Shown piece by piece: positions 34,116-45,100 of a stretch of DNA of 56,488 nucleotides (its first letter is position 1; each line of letters starts with the position of its first letter). Both the position numbers and the translations under genes were made by a program. The DNA comes from Phoronis australis. Taxonomy: Eukaryota; Phoronida; Phoronidae. Under the pieces are notes generated by a model. The model was not told the origin of the DNA and searched no databases. It saw only the letters and a program-made list of their open reading frames with translations. Location: contig NMRA01000524.1 of NCBI GenBank assembly GCA_002633005.1, positions 2,953 through 59,440 on the forward strand, written 5' to 3'.

Positions 34116-36679
34116 GTAAAAAATTATATATTATTTTTTAGCATTTACCGAGTATTTTCTACAACTGAAAACTTGAATGGGTTGGAAACATGCGAAAAAT
34201 GGCACCGCACACGCTACTAACGCGGGGTGACTGGCTTTGTCTGACATCTGTTCTCATTGCTGCACTTTCTGAACTGTCCCTTTACCAGTGTCCTGCAACA
34301 CGCAAGTCAGTTGTTGATAACCTCATTTTAAAGCATTGAAGACATCGTCATCGGTGGCAACGCCATTTTCCAAACTTGCTGGTCACTAGTCTTTAGAAGA
34401 GGTGGCGGGCTATTCAGACTTGTCAAAACTATCGTTAATAGGTCATGGCGAAAAGTTGCACAAAGGCCCATAAGCAGGATTTGAAACGCCATGGTATGGG
34501 GACAAACAACTCTTGCATCATTTTTGCTCGTCTCGGGTGGATTTTTTTTGATAGTATGAGCGACTAAAAAATATGATACTGCCTACTCGATTTTCAAAAA
34601 ACCACAGACCAGAACCAGCTATGCTTTTTTGGCCTTATATATTTTATTATTGGACGGAGTGAAATTGTGTTATTAACGTATTAAATTCTTGCAACAAAGA
34701 ACTTTGGGAGAAATAGAAGCAGCGTAGAGTGGAGTTAAATTGCTGCTGGAGAGATCATTTCGTCTACTAATTCAATTTTGGTGGTTATGAGGGAAAGCTT
34801 TAAACTGCAATTACTGTAGAATATGACACTGTCCCAGTTGCTTTTGCTCTCTTGAAATATGATATCAATGTAGCATTTTTTGTTTTCAAGTGATTCTTTA
34901 TGATGATTGGTTTGGTGGTTTTCTGCTGATTGTGTTCAGACATCAATGAATATTTAGCTTGATAGGCATTATTTTTCCAATGTGATAGTGGTTTTCGTGC
35001 AATTATACGTGCAAGCAAAATGCCATAATAAAGAGCAACAACGAATGGGCCTCATTTTGGTAGCTTCACAATTTTCTGATCACATTTTGATCCGAAACGA
35101 TTGCGTTTCACGTTGGTTACTAGGTTTCCTATTTGTTTGGTCCTGTGTATCTGTATAATGTCTCCTTTCATCCTGCCTTCTCTTGATCAGCGTTTTGTCT
35201 TCTCTAATTTTGCGTTAATTCCCGATTTAGCTCCCAAAAAGTAATTGCCTAAATTGTTTTTCCATTTCTTACTGCAAATAATGGAAAATTTACCTAAAGT
35301 TGTTTTATGTTATCTACTGTAGGCACCATGCTAGTGATGGACTAAAATTTTCTTAATCTTTATTTTTGTAGAGGAATTTGATACCTACTGGCCATGTTGT
35401 GTTCTAAATAAGTTAAAAAATTACTGTTAACCTTATTTTTTACCCCATGATGCCAGAAACAGTGCTAAAACGGAATGCTGTTGTGTCAGAAATGAACATG
35501 TCTTTACGAAGCAAAGTTTTCAAAATGTAGATTTTTATGAAAACTTGTAGATTTGTGTAGTTGAAAGAGGCTTCTTTTGTAGAGTTTTGGAGAAATTAAA
35601 TCCGAAAAGTCTCCCTCTCACAGGGAATTCCATTGGAAAGGGCAATAGTAGAGAAACTGGTTGTCACCAAGCTTAGCGGAAAGTCTTGCATAGTGCATAC
35701 CAATGCTATGGCCCTAGTTTTTTAATTTTTACCAGCTATATTCGCCTTTTTATCTTTTAGTTTGTAATTCACATTACGTTTCAGCATGTACTGTTGTCAG
35801 GTTTGAAGTTCCCTGGGGGAATCTAGCCACTGACCAGCTGATGTAGATATGATGGGTGTCAGACGTGACAAGAATGAAGCGTGAAAGAGGCCCACTACCT
35901 TCCCTCGACTCATGATTACTTAACTAACGTTAAATGAATTTTGACTTGACTTGGCTTTGTAGGTGTGTGGAGGGGTGACTCCCCGTATGATACAAAGTAC
36001 ATAATCATGTAGGCCTATGGGGTAATACCGTAACTTGTCACTACTTTTGAACACACTTATGTTAGTGCCATGCTATTTGAAAGGTGGGAGATGATATCAT
36101 TCTGGTGAAGTTTCATTGTACCCGATCATCTTGTTGCACATGGACACACTTTGGTTCCCTTTTCATTTATTATATAGGGACCTTTATGAATGATCTAACT
36201 TCAAGCTTTTTTGGCCTCCAATTAAAACTTGTCTTTTTTGATTCTCTGCCATGCCGTTTTTCTGTGGCATTTTACCTTGCGTCACTGCACTGTTTATTAG
36301 CTATGGTAGTGTATTCCACAGCGATTGAATTTCAGCCTCCCCTGAGATAGTAAATTGAGTGCAATGAAGCACACTTTGTGACTGGACTTGCTGCTAAAAC
36401 GTGACCCATTTTTCTTCAATTATAACTTGGCTTTCATCTCTGACATGCCGCACATTGATCGTTGGTCTTCAAAGACGGACAGATCAGTAATGACATCTTG
36501 TGGGTGTTTGTGATCTTCAAAGATTTGAAAATTGCACGTTTGAAACTATTTAAAATGATATTCGAAGAATTGTTATTATTGAAAACGATGTTTGAAGAAA
36601 TGGGATCTTCTGTCACAAATATAGACAGGAGAGGTTATTTTTAGAGTGTGCCCCACGTCATTGATGCAAAAGTACAGTA

Positions 36680-36915
36680 AAGTTTCCTTAAATTCAAACA
36701 AAAATAATGGCCTAAGTTGTCATTTTACATTTTTCAAACACTCACGGTACTTCCAACATCTTCAAAATTTCATCGTATGTTTTTGTATGACAACGGTATT
36801 GCCATTATGAAGTTGTCAAATAAACTGTAATATCGTCTTTTTACTCCTGTTGAAAATTTTGACAAAAAGAAATTTACTGTTCTGTCACATTGTGTTCTTA
36901 TTTGAAGAAACTACC
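36680..36915 (+). mobile_element. 240-bp MITE family member
   Basis: AAAAATAATGGCCTAAGTTG...CATTTTTCAAACACTC...AAGAAATTTACTGTTCTG...CACATTGTGTTCTTATTTG keeps the family order but is more diverged. Confidence 0.5.
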
Positions 36916-38339
36916 ATATTTTCATTGAGGCACTGTGATTGTTTAACTCAAGCCAACGAGTGGGTCACAGGTTAATCATGTCTTATATTGTCTTGAAGAA
37001 TATGCATTGCAGTCAGATGCCAACACTATAGTGCACACTAGCTGATCAAAGCTGATGTCTATGACTAAACAACAGTGTTAGCAGTATGGGTTGTGTGAAA
37101 ATACAGATCCCAACTATGAATTTGTGTGTTCAGTTAAAAATTGAAGTGCAGTTATCTGTTTAGACCAATTTTTATCGCCAAATTCACACGTTAAAATTCA
37201 ACCTCCCAAAAATTAAATCAAAAATGGTAACTTTCCCCATGGGTCCGATAGATTTCCCTGTGGGTCGATTGACTTCCATCTTTGCTGAACCAGTCCAAGA
37301 GCAGTTACCTTTACAAACCTAAAAATTGGTCCTTATTATATATAGTATAGGTTGGCAAGTGCAACATTTTCAGTCGCCAACTGTGTTTTATAGATAAGCG
37401 TAGCAAATGTTGCAGAATTCCTTTAATTTAATTCTGTAAACAGGACATAGGGTAGTGAGATCTTGTGCCGAATTCATCGTTAGTGCAATCTTCCAAATTT
37501 CTCTCGTGGTCGAGAACGAAGAGGGATTAAGGGGAAAGTTAATGAGGATGCTAAGCCATTTTATAATTAGAATTTTGCCGCCCAAATAGTTCTTACTTGT
37601 CCTTTTTGCTTTGCCTTTAACAGTATTAGCTGTCGTAACAGGGAAAGCTGTATATTTTCTGGAACGGTATTTCCTGCGTCAACGGTGTGGACATTTTGGG
37701 TCCCTCTTTACGCTCTCTGAACCAGACTGTGTAGAACACTGGAGGATGTAGAATGTTGTCAACGGACGGCCTGCCCCAATTTACAAAGGATAGATTTCCA
37801 GGTTGCCTTGAAAATGGTGTTCCATTTGGTCATGATTTCGTGATGGAGACCAAGCCCTATGCTCCCCCTTTTATGCAGGTTTGTAGAATTGCAGACAAAC
37901 TTATTGAACCTTTACCCATGGGACAGTTGGCAGTTGTTCAATATACCAATCAAGTGGGCTCAATCAATCAATATCTGAGACAAATCAAAACAATACCAGA
38001 AATACAATTAGGTGGATAGAATGACTGGTCACTATTGTTAGACTGTGTGAATGTCTCCATGCCACACCTTGAATGTTACAGCCAACTTTGTTGTAATTTT
38101 AGCTGAAATAATTGTTGTTGTAAATTGGCTTTGCCAGGTAGTCAGAGTGAGGTATAGACAGTTGGCAGCAGGTTGTTAGGTGCTGGCTCTCATTAGAGTA
38201 GAGTAAAATGAAACTCAATACAGGTAAAAGAACCAAAGTGCATCATGCAGGGGTTGACCAGGGCTGTGTCCAATAATGCTATTACGACTGACAAGTGAAA
38301 GCTGCTGACCTCACATGCTTCATTTGGTCGGACACGAGT

Positions 38340-38555
38340 AATTGTCAAATTTGCCCTTTTTATCATTTCCAAGGTCTTCTTACGTTGTTTTCAGAAGTTT
38401 TTGAAATTTTGTGTGATGGTAGATATCATACGGAACTTGAACAAAGTAAAGCATTTATTTTGTGCTGTTTATCTTTTGTGGAATGATGAGGTAATAAAAT
38501 TTCAGCTGTCAGCCATATTGTATCATAAAGTGGTGAGATTTTATCGTATCACGGC
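38340..38555 (+). mobile_element. 240-bp MITE family member
   Basis: AATTGTCAAATTTGCCCTTTT...TGTGTGATGGTAGATATC...AAGTAAAGCATTTATTTTG...CAGCCATATTGTATCATAAA...GAGATTTTATCGTATC matches the copies at 33880 and 39370. Confidence 0.65.
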
Positions 38556-39369
38556 GACATCTGACTGAGACTTGCAGGAGTTCTTCAAACTTAACAGGCG
38601 CTAGTCTTGTTGAAATCGCACGTCCTGTGGAGATATTTTTAATGGTCTAATGTTTACCTGATTGCCATGGTAACATGGTTGGTGAATCATTTTTCTTTGT
38701 TGAAGTTAGGTACAGTGAAACTGGGTGCAAAAAATGATCTTTCGGAATGAAATTTTGATTGCCGACATGATTTTCGTGATTTTGATGTTAAATTTGTAAG
38801 TGGTCAAGAAAATTGTGTCTTTCATTAAAGGTAGATCATCTTTGCGTAGGGTTTCAGCTTTTGACAAGGGGTGAATTTGATCATCTGTGTATTAGTCTAG
38901 ACATATTTCTGGAAAATGTGCATGTTAGAGGCATTTTTAGTGAAAGTGGAGAACCTATCTTTTTAGCATAATTATGGTTTGCAATATACAAAGAAACCTA
39001 TACTAATTTAGGAGTATCAGTGACCATTTGTTGATGGTGCTTCAAGTTTTATCCAGTCCAGTGATGAAACGCAGAATGTTTCCAGGCAATGTTCACTCTG
39101 TTTGTGCCTATTACTGTACATCATCAGTGCAGGACTCATTTTAGGAAAGGATGGATATGGGTGAATTGGCCCAAGCGGACTCAAGTCTACGGGTCACTTT
39201 GGAGGACCTACGGCCCATGTTAGTTTTTTGTCTTTTTCTCTTCTAATTTTTATGGCGCCCATTGACCGGAGTTAAGCAACCACCAAATTATCGCTATGGT
39301 GCAATCTGGAATCTCGAGTTAAGCTTTGATTACACTTAAGTCTCACCAGTTTCAGGCAAAAATAATTAC

Positions 39370-39590
39370 CAAAATAGCCAGTTTTTCATTTTTCAAAGGC
39401 ATCTAAATTAGCATTGTTGTGAATGTCCATATTTTTCCAAATATTGTCTGATGGCAGGTGTGGTACAAACCTTGAACATGTAAAAGCATTACCTTTGCTA
39501 CATATTATTCATGGGAAAAGTAAAAAAAAAAATTTTTTTAATTGTCTGCCATATTGTGTCCTAAATTATTGAGATTTCACTGTAATTACT
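39370..39590 (+). mobile_element. 240-bp MITE family member
   Basis: AATTACCAAAATAGCCAGTTT...ATTGTCTGATGGCAGG...GTAAAAGCATTACC...CTGCCATATTGTGTCCTAAA...GAGATTTCACTGTAATT. With the leading GTCTCACCAGTTTC at 39343 it shows both imperfect inverted ends. Confidence 0.7.
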
Positions 39591-39894
39591 TCAGTTAGAA
39601 GTGCTTCTAGAATCTGCAGATTAAACTGGTCAGTTGAAGTCTGTCCTGTGCCTGGCACCAATCGTGTGAATGTTACTGAGATCATCTCTGACAAGTGTGA
39701 CAGGCTTGTTACATGTAGGAGACCCATCAACTTGAATCACTAAATGGGATGCACTCAGTTGATTGACCAGCAGGCCTGGTCATTGACTGAATCCAAAATC
39801 CAGAGCTCTTAGACTTATAGCTGTTAGTGACTGCCATGTGTATGTTGTAGCCAGGAGCCATGGTTGTGGTTCTTTTCCTGCTCTGTCAAGTTAG

Positions 39895-40265
39895 AGTGTA
39901 CTGCAGCAAGGGGTCGTAGTGGCTGCTTTTAGGGGTCATACTTGGGGATATTCTAACTAAACTTTGGCCCATAGGTGGGCATTGTGAATAGTTCTGTGGG
40001 CATCCAGAGCTGCCCAATATGTAGAAATAACGAGTTGCCAAGCAACGAGATTCAGAGCTGCTCATTACCATATGGTGAAAATTCTCCAATTTGGGATAGA
40101 TTCTGAAAGTTTGGATATCAAAGTTAGAGCAGAAATTGAATTTTCGTGATTCTGAATATTGGGACGTGGACGATTTTGACATTTATCATATTTCTTAAAT
40201 TTGGGACAATGTTTACGGTAGTATCAACAGAGTCAAAAATAGATTTGGCAGTATTCCCAAAGGCG
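39895..40265. mobile_element. element related to the one inside the 40-bp minisatellite
   Basis: GTGAAAATTCTCCAATTTGGGATAG (from 40075) and the following 180 bases (GATTCTGA, TTTTGACATTTATCATATTT, GTATCAACAGAGTC) parallel 43050-43200. The left part (39990-40050) holds words similar to the complement of 43330-43370. It is therefore a rearranged or inverted-arm copy. Confidence 0.5.
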
Positions 40266-42305
40266 TTGGAAATAGCTGCGGAAACAATGGAGAAATAAAA
40301 TACTGCTGATCAACCTTGTTGCAACAATTGGATTAGTTGCATTGTGTATCACGTTTGCCAAAGCTGTTGGTGAACTTAATAAATCATTTTCTGGAATATT
40401 CTTTTATTGATGTTAGTCGTTTTAAATGTCCTAATTCCTGTGTGTAAAGTACCGATTTTGTACTTTTCCTATAGTTGATACATTTACCGTTGTTGAGTGA
40501 CACTTCCGGCAGGTTGTGTTCTAGTATATATTACTATCAGTAGATGTAATAACCTGGAAGAGAATATAGCAGAAGGAATATCGCGACTGCCATAATTATC
40601 AGTTTGGGCTAAGGTTTGGGTGTGAACTACTAGAAGGCATCGCAGACATCTGTCTGCAGGCAGTTCTTCACAAGTTAGACCTTTCTTTGCATTTCTTTTT
40701 ATTGTCATTGGGGAGGGGGGGATGAAATGATTTACTTGTGTAGTGTCACGTTCTCTGGTGCAAGTTCTGGCTCAGGAAGTGTTCCCCACCTTCACTGTTA
40801 ACATAGTGTTTCCAGCAGGCCTTAATGAATTGTTTTTATCTCTCAACATGTTGATCCATAATGACTTGTCACTCTCCTTCAGTTGCTGCTGAAAAAACTT
40901 ACAGTTTATTCTGTGAACCACTTGCCAAGTCTAGTGAATTTGTTGAGGTGTGTAATTCTACACAAGATCCTCACCACTATCAGTGTATTGACAGGGTGCA
41001 CATGGTTTTCCTCTATCATAGTGTTTTTGTATTCACTCGAGCCAGATAGTGTCATCCCCTGAGACATCAACTACATTGTTTTACACCAGGATAAGCTGGG
41101 ATTTTCATACCACGTGGGGACCGTAACTTCGACACGCTAGTATTGATCAATGGGTGCAGATAGCCTGGTTGTTTCTCGCCATATGGATGCATTCTACAGG
41201 ATCATGGCTGCCTTCTCTCTACCAAATGCTCAGAGCAGCTGTAATGTACCTACCCTGGGAACCTACCACTGAGCCAGTTTGTTGTAATGGGAACGTATTT
41301 GGTATCCCATGGTTCAAGGCTTGCCAGTCGATGTCTTGACTACGGAAGTGAAATTCTTTGACACTGTCACCAGTGGTTTGCATTGCGCTCCTGTGTGGCA
41401 TTAGCGTCCTGTTAGGGTGGAACTCCCGCTAGAAATGTAGAGATTCATGGATACCTCGCCATTATCGCTGCTACCGCTGGCGTCATGAAGGCAAAGTCTA
41501 TGTTCAGCGTTAGTATCATCTCACTCCCTTTAATTTGCATGCCTACTAAATTGGTTGTGTGTATAGTGTTAATTGGATTATTCCGCCATGCGATTTAATC
41601 AGCCTGACCAGCAGTCTATTGCACAGTCCCCGCTGTTGTGGTGTTGGTCTGTAGTTAATTATAGGTTTTCATTGTTGTCAGGTTAACTCTATAATTTCAA
41701 TTAATGGATATTGGAGGTCAGTCTTACTCCCTGTCGCATCATGTGTGTGGTGCTGTGTCTTAGAAAGTTGTAGGCAAATCTGCAAATCTCATAGAGTTTG
41801 ATCAGTTCACCTGTTTCATGAACGTGTTGTGACAATTATGCATGTACCTACTCAGAGACTTTGCTTTTCTGCTCAAGTGAGATCTAATTATTTTTCAAGA
41901 ATACTTGTGTGGAATGTAAGCCCTAATTCCTGACTTAAATTTTATGTCACTTTTCATAAACGCAGTCATGTATGTAATTTTGAAATAGAATCTTTGATTG
42001 TCGGGGAATATGACTCACGGATATTCTGTTTTGAGGAAAGTGCTTATGGAAGCTGTAATCTGACAGTGCGCCTTGTGCCATTGTTTTTCGACTGCTGGAC
42101 GTTTTAGACACTTATTGCTGAAAAACATTTTTATTAGAACAAAACCTGTTAAATTTAGACGCGAAAGTGGGTAGAAAAGGGGAAGGTTGTCAACTGCCAA
42201 ATAATAGTTTTGAAAACAGCTACGGGTTCATTGTCCCACAATAATTTAGTAGAACAAGCACAGATTAATAGCTCCTAAAATCTAAAATAATTTGTTAGGA
42301 ATATG

Positions 42306-43035
42306 AGTTTTTTGGTTGATGACTCTCAAATAATGGGTGGGTGAATGAGGACATGTTCGTGACTCGAGTAATTGGTGGGTGAATGGAGACAGGTTAGTGA
42401 CTCTAAAAAAATGGTGGGTGAATGAGGACAGGATAGTGACTCAAATAATTTGTGGGTGAATGAGGACATGTTCCTGACTCAAGTAATGGGTGGGTGAATT
42501 AGGACAGGTTAGTGACCCCCAAATAATTGGTGGGTGAATGAGGACAGGTTAATGACCCCCAAATAATTGGTGGGTGAATGAGGACAGGTTAATGACCCCC
42601 AAATAATTGGTGGGGGAATGAGGACAGGTTAATGACCCCCAAATTATTGGTGGGGGAATGAGGACAGGTTAATGACCCCCAAATAATTGATGGGTGAATG
42701 AGGACAGGTGAATTACCCCCAAATAATTGGTGGGTGAATTGGGACAAGTTCGTGACTCAAATAATTGGTGGGTGAATGAGGACAAGTTGGTGACTCTCAA
42801 ACAATTGATGGGTGATGGAGGACGGGTTAGTGACTCTCAAGTAATTGTTGTGTGAATGAGGACAGGTTATTGACCCCCAAATATTTGGTAGGAGACTGGG
42901 GACAAGTTATTGACTGTTGCTAATTGGTGTCAGGATGAGAGTCTAGTGGTCCCCAAATAACTTGATGGGAGACGAACAGCAGGTTGATGACTGGGATTCA
43001 AGTGGTGGGAGAATGCGGTCAAAGTAGTGACTCCC
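42306..43035. repeat. 40-bp minisatellite, about 18 copies
   Basis: The unit GTGGGTGAATGAGGACAGGT followed by TAATGACCCCCAAATAATTG repeats with an exact 40-base period in the centre (42501, 42541, 42581 and on). It becomes more diverged towards both ends. The centre is nearly identical from unit to unit, which points to recent unequal exchange or slippage there. Confidence 0.95.
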
Positions 43036-43047
43036 AAATGGTCTGTG

Positions 43048-43435
43048 GTAAAAGTTCTCCAGTTAGGGACAGTCTCTGAATTCAGGGACACTGAAATTCA
43101 AACCAGGTTTCTTGAATCTGTAGAGTGAGACCTGGTCAATTTTGGCATTCATAGTATTTTCAAGTATGAAACACTACAATTTGCATCAGCAGAGTCTGAT
43201 AATAACTCGTGTCAGTTTTTAAAATGGTCAAAATAGCCACCAATGCAACATTGTCATGGGTACCCATGGTGTGCAACATTAAGGTGAATGGTCATTAGTC
43301 ATTGATCCTGCTTCTTGACTTAGTGATGACCAATATTGTATATTTCTAAAATTTGGTACGAGCTGCGAACTTGAGGGCTAAAAAATTAAGTTTTCACTAT
43401 CTCAAACTGGAGAATTTTCACCCTGGGGCAAGTTA
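43048..43435. mobile_element. MITE-like element lodged at the end of the 40-bp minisatellite
   Basis: The left end is TAAAAGTTCTCCAGTTAGGG. The complement of the right end is GTGAAAATTCTCCAGTTTGA. Immediately after the right end the minisatellite motif resumes once (GCAAGTTAGTGACCCCAAAT, about 43430-43450). The element therefore splits the array, or the array grew out of it. There is no coding capacity. Confidence 0.6.
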
Positions 43436-44998
43436 GTGACCCCAAATAATTTACCATTGTGAATTTCTCTGACAGTTTTAATTCAGCACCTGGTGTATTG
43501 AATAATGTCACAAACAGAAAGCAAGTTATTTAGAGTGGTTCCATGTATTAGTGTGTGTGGTAGTAGTTTGAGAACACTAGTCAAAATGGACAAACTATAA
43601 ATATTCGGGTTAACGCCTGCCTATGGCACGTAAACGCACACCCCTTACTTTTGAATTTTTCTCCTTTTAAGTACTCTTGCTTAGAATATATTGGTGACCA
43701 ATTTCCCCCTTTCGTTATCTAGTAATTAGCTCAAAAGACTTGTGTTTAACCGGCTTTGAACAACTTATTGCTTCCTTCCGTTTAATTGCAGAAAGGAAAT
43801 TATCGTTGCATTGTTTTCAAAGGCCCAGTCATTCAGGTCTCATCAGTTGCTCGAGTGTTTCGGTCCCGCGATTAGATTCTAAACAGAGATGGAATACATT
43901 CTTTTACGTCAATAGTCGATGGCTGGTATAATTTTTAAGTTATTTTTGATGTTGGTACTCTGGGTTGATTACCTATATTGTTTTGATGGGGATACCTTGG
44001 GGGACATAGATGGTGTAATTCTGTGTTGATATTCTCTGATGATAAGTTAGTGTTCTTATGAATTTTGAAACTTGGAGATGATAGCTGGCATTATTTTATG
44101 TTGATGTTATGGGATAACAGATTTGTTACTGTGTCTGCCGTCGTCTTCGGGTTCATGATTGACAGTTGGATTTGCCGTCACTTGACCTATGAATCGTGAC
44201 ATTGGTCAGCATTCTCTGCTGGGCATCTGTGACATGGTGTTATATCCAAGGTGTGAAATCTCGTCACGCGGCAGTCAAGTCCGACCCTCATTCTGAGGAG
44301 GATTGTAGATCGAGGCAATTGAAAATGTTCAGTTTCATAGCAAGTGGTATCTGGATTGTGTCAATTCAACGTTTTGTCAGTAATTATTCACCAATCGGAT
44401 GAAATTGTTTAGTGAACTGATGTTGTTTCTATATCCAAAGTTATTGATTGTGTTGAGTAAGAGTCTTGAGTTCAGATGGTCATATAACATTAATAATTCC
44501 AGTATGTATTTAATCATAAGTGTCTGATTTCTGATCAATTGCATTTACAAAGAATTTTATTATCCTGCTGTGCGAGTGATTTAAAAAAAATAGTCTCGTT
44601 GTGTACTGTAGTGGACACTTTTGTGATAGTTCCCAAAATTGGCTATTAAACTATGTCAAGTTGATATATTTCATTATCAGGTTGAAGTTGAACTCCAGTT
44701 GCTCTCTCCTGACTTCAAGTGGAGTGTGTATGTTAAGTTTATATATAGTTGAAGTGTATATTTTTTACAATTTATGCAATTTTTCCATCCCAGATATAAC
44801 GCTCGGCAGTTTGTGGACTTGGGTTTACTCCTTCGTTGTGTGTTTTGCTACAAAATAAATGTTGTCACATTAAAAATGTTGATTCTACCGTTCCTTTGAT
44901 CCCACCTCTGTATTGTGGAAGTTAGATTGTCCACAAAGTCAAGGTCATTTTTGTTGTGGTCGTTGTTCTTAGTCATTACTGTCGTGTCTTTGTTGTAG

Positions 44999-45100
44999 GA
45001 ATTGGCGTCTTTAACAAAAGAACTGAACTCTGTGAGGGAACAGCTATTGGAGAGGGAAGAGGAGATTACAGATCTCAAGGCGGAACGCAACAATACTCGG
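44999..45100 (+). CDS. PPFIA: liprin-alpha, coding exon 3 (residues 82-115)
   Basis: Thirty-four codons lie between TTTGTTGTAG and GTACGC, phase 0. [20 protein letters not shown], then [13 protein letters not shown], is nearly the vertebrate sequence [20 protein letters not shown]...[10 protein letters not shown]. This continues the coiled coil. A 191-codon frame on the opposite strand (44848-45423) spans this exon and is a shadow. Joining straight to exon 2 (APQ-ELASL) reproduces the liprin-alpha2 type without the insert that some vertebrate paralogues carry here. Confidence 0.96.

Larger units (their letters stand above)
27442..44998 (+). other. liprin-alpha intron 2 (17.6 kb)
   Basis: This runs from GTAGGA to TTGTTGTAG. 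It carries at least five copies of the 240-bp MITE family, a 350-bp MITE, a SINE, a degenerate repeat around 29790-30180 and the 40-bp minisatellite complex. Stretches not listed separately (30470-33270, 34115-36680, 36915-38340, 40260-42300, 43435-44998) show no supported gene. Frames at 30615-30989 and 37753-38019 look slightly protein-like but match nothing that I know. Confidence 0.8.

Noticed and set aside
37753-38019. 88-codon plus-strand frame with fairly protein-like residues inside liprin intron 2
   Set aside because: No family resemblance, no clear acceptor before it, and it shares no sequence with liprin. Kept only as a remark.
42306-43035. Regularly spaced repeats as a CRISPR array
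   Set aside because: The units are contiguous with no unique spacers, and the DNA is clearly from an animal nucleus. It is a minisatellite.
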